The notes under the pieces: generated by a model | Databases searched by the model: none | What the model saw: the letters and a program-made list of their open reading frames with translations, nothing else | Told to the model about the DNA's origin: nothing | Made by a program: the position numbers and the translations under genes | Assembly: GCF_002029255.1 (NCBI RefSeq) | Contig: NZ_MZGT01000041.1 | Location: 1 to 52,387, forward strand | Reading direction: 5' to 3' | Source: Clostridium chromiireducens | Lineage (GTDB): Bacteria > Bacillota > Clostridia > Clostridiales > Clostridiaceae | Length of the DNA stretch: 52,387 nt | Shown here: one piece after another, positions 47,995 to 52,387 of the stretch | Layout: every line of letters starts with the position of its first letter | Numbering within the stretch: position 1 is the first letter of the stretch

Positions 47995-48915
47995 ATGAAT
48001 TATATATTGAGAACTAATAATCTAACTAAACGTTATGGAGAGCAATTAAGTGTAAATAATTTATGCATTAATGTTGAGGAAAGAGATATATATGGATTTA
48101 TAGGAAGAAATGGTGCAGGGAAGACTACTACTTTAAAAATGGTATTAGGATTAATACCAGCAACTAGTGGAAGTATGATAGTTTTAGGAAAAGAAGTTAA
48201 TAAAAGTGATGTTTCTTATTTAAAGGACATAGGTTCTATTATAGAATTTCCTTCATCCTATGAAAATCTAACTGCTTATGAGAATCTGAAGCTTCATGCT
48301 GAATACATGGGATTAACAGATAAAAATATAATAGATGAGTGTTTAGACAAAATGGATCTTTTAAGAGATAGAGATAAGAAAATTAGAAATTTTTCATTAG
48401 GAATGAAGCAAAGACTTGGTATAGCACGTGCAATTCTTCATAAGCCAAAACTTTTAATTTTAGATGAGCCTACTAATGGTCTAGACCCGCTAGGAATAAG
48501 AGATCTTAGAAACTTCATAATAAGACTGGCTCATGAGGATGATTTTACTTTTATAATATCTAGCCATATTTTAAGTGAGCTTGAACTTATAGTGACTAAG
48601 TTAGGTATCATAGAAAAAGGTGTTTTATTAAATGAAGCCTCAATGAAACAAATTAATAATAGTTATGAGGAACATGTTGATGTTAAAGTTAATGATGTTA
48701 AGAGAGCACAAATAGTTTTAAATGAACGTTTGAATTTAAATAGTACATTAATTGATAATGCCTATATAAGACTTAGCATAAAAGGAAAAGATATAGGTAC
48801 AAACTATATAAGTAAAGTGCTGGTTAATAATAACTTAGATTTATTTGAATTAACTACACATAAAGAAGGTCTAGAAGACTATTTTGTAAGAGTTTCAGGA
48901 GGAGTAAGATTATGA
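47995..48915 (+). CDS. ABC transporter ATP-binding protein, bacitracin/lantibiotic-export type
   Basis: A 306-aa ATPase: Walker A GRNGAGKTTT at ~38-47, Q-loop region SIIEFPSSYENLTAYENL, signature FSLGMKQR, Walker B LLILDEPTNGLDP and switch His SSHILSELE. The ~90-residue C-terminal extension after the NBD is typical of BcrA-like subunits. With the membrane subunit at 48912 it forms a BcrAB/ABC-2 exporter giving peptide-antibiotic resistance or self-protection. Start at 47995 behind AAAGGA; an in-frame upstream ATG at 47947 has no ribosome binding site. Confidence 0.93.
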   Translation: MNYILRTNNLTKRYGEQLSVNNLCINVEERDIYGFIGRNGAGKTTTLKMVLGLIPATSGSMIVLGKEVNKSDVSYLKDIGSIIEFPSSYENLTAYENLKLHAEYMGLTDKNIIDECLDKMDLLRDRDKKIRNFSLGMKQRLGIARAILHKPKLLILDEPTNGLDPLGIRDLRNFIIRLAHEDDFTFIISSHILSELELIVTKLGIIEKGVLLNEASMKQINNSYEEHVDVKVNDVKRAQIVLNERLNLNSTLIDNAYIRLSIKGKDIGTNYISKVLVNNNLDLFELTTHKEGLEDYFVRVSGGVRL

Positions 48916-49637
48916 TGAAATATGTCTTAGCAGAAATTTTCAAGTATAGAAAGGCAAAGATTAGATTCTGCACAATAGTATTATTTATTCCTATTGTTAT
49001 TTCATTTATAATATATGGTTTTAATGAAAAATATAATTATTTAATTATATGGGAAGATTACTTCAATGTAATATTAAACTTTCTAAATGATATTGTAGCT
49101 CCCATAGTTTATGGAATAATATCCGCTTATATCTTTGGACATGAATATGAAACCAAAACTATGAATGTGATGTTTACTTATCCTATTAATAGAATGAAGC
49201 TTTTAATTTCTAAACTTGCATGTATTTTTTATATTATAGCAAGCACTTTAATCTTAGCATTTTTTACTTCATTAATTTTAGGACTTTTAATAAAGCATGA
49301 AAGCTTAACTATGGATTTTCTTATATATTATTTTGTATCATTTTTAAAGATGATAATATTTCACTTTATGCTTGTTTGCATAACTTGTGCAGTAGCTATT
49401 TATACCAAAAGTGTATTACCAAGCATAATATTTGTCATATCAGCTACTTTTGTGAATTTAGTAGTAGTAAATACACATTTATCAGCATTTTATCCATGGA
49501 GCGCACCGGTTTTACTAAGTCCACATGAAGGAGTGGGAAGAACTTATATTCCATATACTTTAAATATGATATCGTTAGTAGTTATTTTTTTAATTGGTCT
49601 CACTATATCAATTAGAAAATATAAATATGTTGAATAG
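48912..49637 (+). CDS. ABC-2 type transporter permease (BcrB-like)
   Basis: A 241-aa protein with about six hydrophobic segments and the ABC-2 layout: IISAYIFGHEYETKTMNVMFTYPINRMKLLISKL is the coupling-helix region after TM2, found in BcrB/LanF-type permeases. Its start overlaps the ATPase stop by 4 bp (ATGA), so translation is coupled. No two-component system flanks it, unlike BceRS-BceAB systems. Confidence 0.9.
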   Translation: MMKYVLAEIFKYRKAKIRFCTIVLFIPIVISFIIYGFNEKYNYLIIWEDYFNVILNFLNDIVAPIVYGIISAYIFGHEYETKTMNVMFTYPINRMKLLISKLACIFYIIASTLILAFFTSLILGLLIKHESLTMDFLIYYFVSFLKMIIFHFMLVCITCAVAIYTKSVLPSIIFVISATFVNLVVVNTHLSAFYPWSAPVLLSPHEGVGRTYIPYTLNMISLVVIFLIGLTISIRKYKYVE

Positions 49638-49693
49638 CGCATATATATGATACTGAAAAAATAAATTATATTTTATAGAGGAGAAATTATTTT

Positions 49694-50452
49694 ATGATAA
49701 CTAATACTTTTGATGATAAAACAGAAGCTATAATTAGTCCTGAAAATTTTTATGGAGAAAAAGAAAAAGTATGTGAGATTTGTATTATAACTTTTTCATA
49801 TGTTGTAATAGAGAATGTTTTACAGACATTTAGATGTGAAAAAATTGATGATATAGCGTCAGCTAATGGCTTAACTCCAATTTATAAATTGAATTATAAA
49901 GGAAAAGAAATTGCATTTTATATGACGATGATTTCGTCAACAGGTGCAGGGACATGTATTGAAGAAGCTCATTGCTTAATTGGTGCCAAAAAATATATAA
50001 TGTTTGGTTCTTGTGGTTGTTTAGATAAAGAAATTGCTGCAGGGAAAGCAATAATTCCAACAGAAGCCTACCGTGATGAGGGTTTTTCTTATCACTATGT
50101 TCCAGCGGCCGATTACATTACAATTAGAAATGCTGATATTGTTGCAAAAGCTTTTGAAGATATGTGTATTCCTTATGTAAAGGGGAAAACATGGACAACT
50201 GATGGTATTTATCGCGAAACAAAAGCTAATATGGAAAAAAGGAAAAAAGAAGGCTGTATTGCAGTAGAGATGGAATGTGCTGGTGTACAGGCTGTGTGTG
50301 ACTTTAGAGGACTTGAATACTATGATTTCTTAATTAGTGGAGATTTACTTGATTCGCAGGAATGGGACCGAAGAATATTAGGTGACGATGAAGAAAGAAA
50401 TCATCAGTTGAAAAATTTTTATATAGCTTTAGAATTAGCTTTGAGAGTTTAA
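49694..50452 (+). CDS. Nucleoside phosphorylase (uridine phosphorylase / PNP-I family)
   Basis: A 252-aa protein of the nucleoside phosphorylase-I fold. MISSTGAGTCIEEAHCLIGAKKYIMFGSCGCLD holds the phosphate-binding loop and the central strand, GKAIIPTEAYRDEGFSYHYV the base pocket, and GCIAVEMECAGVQAVCDFRG the ribose-binding EMEC segment typical of uridine- and purine-type members. It splits nucleosides with phosphate; the base is not certain. Ribosome binding site AGAGGAG. Confidence 0.9.
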   Translation: MITNTFDDKTEAIISPENFYGEKEKVCEICIITFSYVVIENVLQTFRCEKIDDIASANGLTPIYKLNYKGKEIAFYMTMISSTGAGTCIEEAHCLIGAKKYIMFGSCGCLDKEIAAGKAIIPTEAYRDEGFSYHYVPAADYITIRNADIVAKAFEDMCIPYVKGKTWTTDGIYRETKANMEKRKKEGCIAVEMECAGVQAVCDFRGLEYYDFLISGDLLDSQEWDRRILGDDEERNHQLKNFYIALELALRV

Positions 50453-50519
50453 TAAATATTAATTTATAGTGGAGTTTTATGGAAAGATCAATTGCCTCAT
50501 CAATGAAAAGGAGTTAATT

Positions 50520-51221
50520 ATGAACATTATAAATACAAGAAGAATGGAAATAGAAAATATTCCAGCGATTTTATGGGGAAAACCTTCAGATAAAATATAT
50601 ATATTTGTTCATGGAAAAATGTCAAGTAAGGAAAGTGCATATGGATTTGCTGAGATAGCAGTCGAAAGAGGATATCAGGTTCTTAGCTTTGACCTTCCAG
50701 AACATGGTGAACGAGAAGATAAAAATTATAAATGCAATGTTTGGAATGGGGTACATGATGTTGAAATAATTGGAACATATGCACAACAAAATTGGAAGGA
50801 GATAAACTTATTTGGATGTAGCCTTGGTGCGTATTTTAGCTTACTTGCATATAAAAATTTTCCGGTAAAAAAATGTTTATTTCAGTCACCTATTGTTGAT
50901 ATGGAACATTTGATAAATAAAATGTTCAAATGGTTTAATGTCACAGAAGAATTGCTTAAAGAAAAAGGGGAAATATTTACGCCAATTGATACTCTTTCAT
51001 GGGATTACTATTGCTATGTAAAAAAACATCCAATTGATAAATGGAATATACCTACTGAAATTATTTATGGAACAAAAGATAATTTGCAAAATCGTGCTAC
51101 TATAGATAGTTTTGCAAAAAAGTTCAGTAGCAACTTAACAGCATCACTAGGAAGTGAACATGATTTTCATACGAAGGAGCAATCACAAGATGTTGCACAG
51201 TGGTTAAGAAAGTACATTTAA
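50520..51221 (+). CDS. Alpha/beta hydrolase, 233 aa
   Basis: A serine hydrolase with KIYIFVHGKMSSKESAYGFA (oxyanion HG), a nucleophile elbow LFGCSLGAYFSL (Ser101), IIYGTKDNLQ with the likely acid Asp and GSEHDFHTKEQ with the catalytic His. The small lid region suggests an esterase or acyl-peptide hydrolase-like enzyme. Start set at ATG 50520 behind AAAGGAG; a GTG at 50469 also opens the frame, but with a poorer site. Neighbour of the nucleoside phosphorylase (67 bp), perhaps a separate unit. Confidence 0.88.
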   Translation: MNIINTRRMEIENIPAILWGKPSDKIYIFVHGKMSSKESAYGFAEIAVERGYQVLSFDLPEHGEREDKNYKCNVWNGVHDVEIIGTYAQQNWKEINLFGCSLGAYFSLLAYKNFPVKKCLFQSPIVDMEHLINKMFKWFNVTEELLKEKGEIFTPIDTLSWDYYCYVKKHPIDKWNIPTEIIYGTKDNLQNRATIDSFAKKFSSNLTASLGSEHDFHTKEQSQDVAQWLRKYI

Positions 51222-51251
51222 TAGGATTTATATAATATAGGAGGAGAGTAT

Positions 51252-51488
51252 ATGACAAATAATGATATATTGAATATAGCTATGCAGCAGTCTGCCATCG
51301 ATAGTAACTGCCATATGGATGACTTTAAAAGATTTGAAAACAAAGTTGTAATTTCAAGATGCAATCAAAATGCAAGAAAGTATCTTGAATTACCTTTTTT
51401 ATGCGACTTAACTTCGTACGGCAATAATATTGTTGCTTCTGTTTCAGAGGAATTATCAACAATCGTTACTGAGTATATCAAGAGATAA
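51252..51488 (+). pseudogene. N-terminal domain of the two-domain GNAT family, GNAT part lost
   Basis: 78 aa: AMQQSAIDSNCHMDDFKRFE, KVVISRCNQNARKYLELPFL and TSYGNNIVASVSEELSTIV. This matches only the first ~80 residues of the paralogues at 25293 and 37708 (A-I-D-x-N-C-x-x-D-D-F, then NIVASVSxxL like GVVINASTDIL). Good ribosome binding site (AGGAGGAG). Either a truncated copy or a free-standing domain; I favour truncation because the frame stops at TAA where the parent family continues. Confidence 0.6.
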
Positions 51489-51822
51489 TGTTAAGGAGAT
51501 TAATATGAGTCAATAAATTTCTACATTCCACAGAGTATTTTGTGTTTAATTAAATAAAGGGGGGAACCGTATTTTGTATAGCATTAAAGAAAGTTCAAAA
51601 GATGAAGAGGATTTAGTTTGGACTGGAATAGCTGTCATTTAGCACATTTACAAGCAAAAGATTTTTATTTAAAGAATGGATATGAAGTGTTTGGTGAATT
51701 AGATAATGTTCCTTTAGGACATAAACGATATTATATGAAAAAGATATTATAAACTGAAAGAAAATATAACTAATACCTAATGTAGATTAAGGCGTACATA
51801 AATAAGCAGGAGGAAGCCGAAT
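51489..51822. other. Region with a decayed GNAT gene
   Basis: AT-rich leader, then the pseudogene at 51574-51752, then a leader with AGGAGGAAG for the intact GNAT gene at 51823. Nothing else seen. Confidence 0.65.
51574..51752 (+). pseudogene. GNAT pseudogene, decayed twin of the next gene
   Basis: TTG start behind AGGGGGG: YSIKESSKDEEDLVWTGIAV, then a stop. In another frame it continues CHLAHLQAKDFYLKNGYEVF and GELDNVPLGHKRYYMKKIL. Both parts align with the intact protein at 51823 (YLIEESTREEYDLVDNGIVE; FQAKDFYLKHGYEVFGILDD; MEHKRYYMKKNI). About 75 internal residues, including the acetyl-CoA loop, are deleted, along with five residues (DTFDF) near the C-terminal part. Confidence 0.85.
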
Positions 51823-52248
51823 ATGAAAAATTATCTTATTGAAGAAAGTACAAGAGAAGAATATGATTTGGTTGATAATGGGATAGTTGAATATAATTTA
51901 TCCAAAGTTCCTTTTACAAAAGAACATTCTTCTATTTCAATTAATAGAGTAATAAAAGATTTGAATGGAGATGCATTAGCAGGAATAAATAGTCAATTAT
52001 ACTTTTCGAATTGCTTACATGTAGATGTTTTATGGGTTAAAGAGGAGTATAGAAAAGAGGGATACGGTTCAGTACTTTTAAATGAAGTAGAAAAAATTGC
52101 GAAAGAAAAAGGATGCAATTTAATTCACTTAGATACCTTTGATTTTCAAGCGAAAGATTTTTACCTTAAACATGGATATGAGGTTTTTGGTATATTAGAT
52201 GATTACCCAATGGAGCATAAACGTTATTATATGAAAAAGAATATATAG
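51823..52248 (+). CDS. GNAT N-acetyltransferase, 141 aa
   Basis: A single-domain GNAT: SSISINRVIKDLNGDALAGI, LHVDVLWVKEEYRKEGYGSVLLNEVEKIAKEKG (acetyl-CoA loop RKEGYGS) and IHLDTFDFQAKDFYLKHGYE, ending HKRYYMKKNI. The family acts on amines of small molecules. Ribosome binding site AGGAGGAAG. A decayed relative lies immediately upstream, so the locus was once duplicated. Confidence 0.92.
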   Translation: MKNYLIEESTREEYDLVDNGIVEYNLSKVPFTKEHSSISINRVIKDLNGDALAGINSQLYFSNCLHVDVLWVKEEYRKEGYGSVLLNEVEKIAKEKGCNLIHLDTFDFQAKDFYLKHGYEVFGILDDYPMEHKRYYMKKNI

Positions 52249-52256
52249 TTCAACAT

Positions 52257-52289
52257 ATTATTAAAGTGTGTCGCAACAGTAAATTATTA
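52257..52289 (+). repeat. Intergenic repeat 'GTGTGTCGCAACAG', copy 3
   Basis: TTAAAGTGTGTCGCAACAGT followed by AAATTATTATG. The 20-base core is identical to the copies at 40317 and 42129. It precedes the gene that runs off the window. Confidence 0.7.
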
Positions 52290-52344
52290 TGAATTAGTAA
52301 AATAACAGTACAATTAAAATAATACAACTTTTAGAGGGGCTAAT

Positions 52345-52387
52345 ATGAATATAGTTAATAAGACGATATTTTCTAATGATATATTTG
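52345..52387 (+). CDS. Start of a CDS cut by the window edge
   Basis: ATG behind AGAGGGG; the first 14 codons read MNIVNKTIFSNDIF and stay open to the edge. Product unknown. Confidence 0.55.
   Translation, partial: MNIVNKTIFSNDIF

Noticed and set aside
40313..52289. The GTGTGTCGCAACAG repeat as integron attC sites
   Set aside because: No imperfect palindrome with the RYYYAAC / GTTRRRY ends, and no integron integrase in the window.
1..52387. CRISPR array, tRNA or rRNA genes
   Set aside because: No regularly spaced short repeats and no cloverleaf or rRNA-like stretch noticed. The recurring intergenic repeats are too far apart and irregular for CRISPR.

Overview
The window is AT-rich, with Clostridium-type codon use and ribosome binding sites (GGAGG/AGGAG; ATG, GTG and TTG starts). 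Its genes (DUF1659/DUF2922 pair, DUF3888, CAP-domain protein, EFR1-type ferredoxin, GH43 and GH113-like glycosidases, WYL regulator, many small acetyltransferases) point to a saccharolytic Clostridium sensu stricto close to the C. beijerinckii / C. butyricum group. That is an inference from gene content and composition. No tRNA, rRNA, CRISPR array, integrase or complete transposase was seen.

Layout. (1) 1-8.2 kb: ordinary chromosomal genes. They are a cation diffusion facilitator, a flavodoxin/ferredoxin protein, a divergent TetR / ketopantoate-reductase pair with inverted-repeat operators, a MarR + MFS efflux pair with matching operator palindromes, and a GyrI-like effector-binding protein. 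A 290-bp giant palindrome (element A) sits between the TetR and MarR loci. (2) 8.4-17.2 kb: the early region of a temperate phage or ICE and nothing else: ImmA protease, XRE repressor, Cro-like regulator, BRO/KilA antirepressor, AbrB-like regulator, SMC/Rad50-like ATPase, RecT, DnaD-like initiator and DnaB helicase. There is no integrase, packaging, structural or lysis gene, so it looks like a remnant. More giant palindromes (B, C, partial D and an unrelated E) lie inside it. (3) 17.4-28.6 kb: secreted and membrane proteins, glycosidases, a rifampin ADP-ribosyltransferase, a flavin reductase and a 320-bp direct duplication. (4) 28.6-32.3 kb: a 14-TM efflux pump behind a textbook MerR-type promoter but with no MerR gene, flanked by duplicated 3' ends of a DUF2922 gene, followed by DUF1659/DUF2922 and a tandem pair of small secreted proteins. 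(5) 32.5-52.4 kb: a plus-strand run of mostly single-gene units (ten GNAT-type acetyltransferase loci across 19-52 kb, NUDIX, aminoglycoside-phosphotransferase-like, VOC, peptidase S51-like, adenosine-deaminase-like, DJ-1/PfpI with a WYL regulator, Bcr-type ABC exporter, nucleoside phosphorylase, alpha/beta hydrolase), mixed with many gene fragments and short recurring intergenic repeats.

How it fits together. The phage module has a recognisable immunity switch: the repressor operator lies in the 17-bp spacer of the rightward promoter. The island after 17 kb looks like an accumulation zone for small resistance and modification genes. The same promoter-bearing intergenic segments recur in front of unrelated genes, which suggests recombination among intergenic repeats. 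Least explained are the long palindromes A-C: they keep their ends and their pairing while their inner arms differ in sequence. Three reading frames are broken by loss of one A in a poly(A) run, which may be decay, phase variation or a systematic base-calling error.
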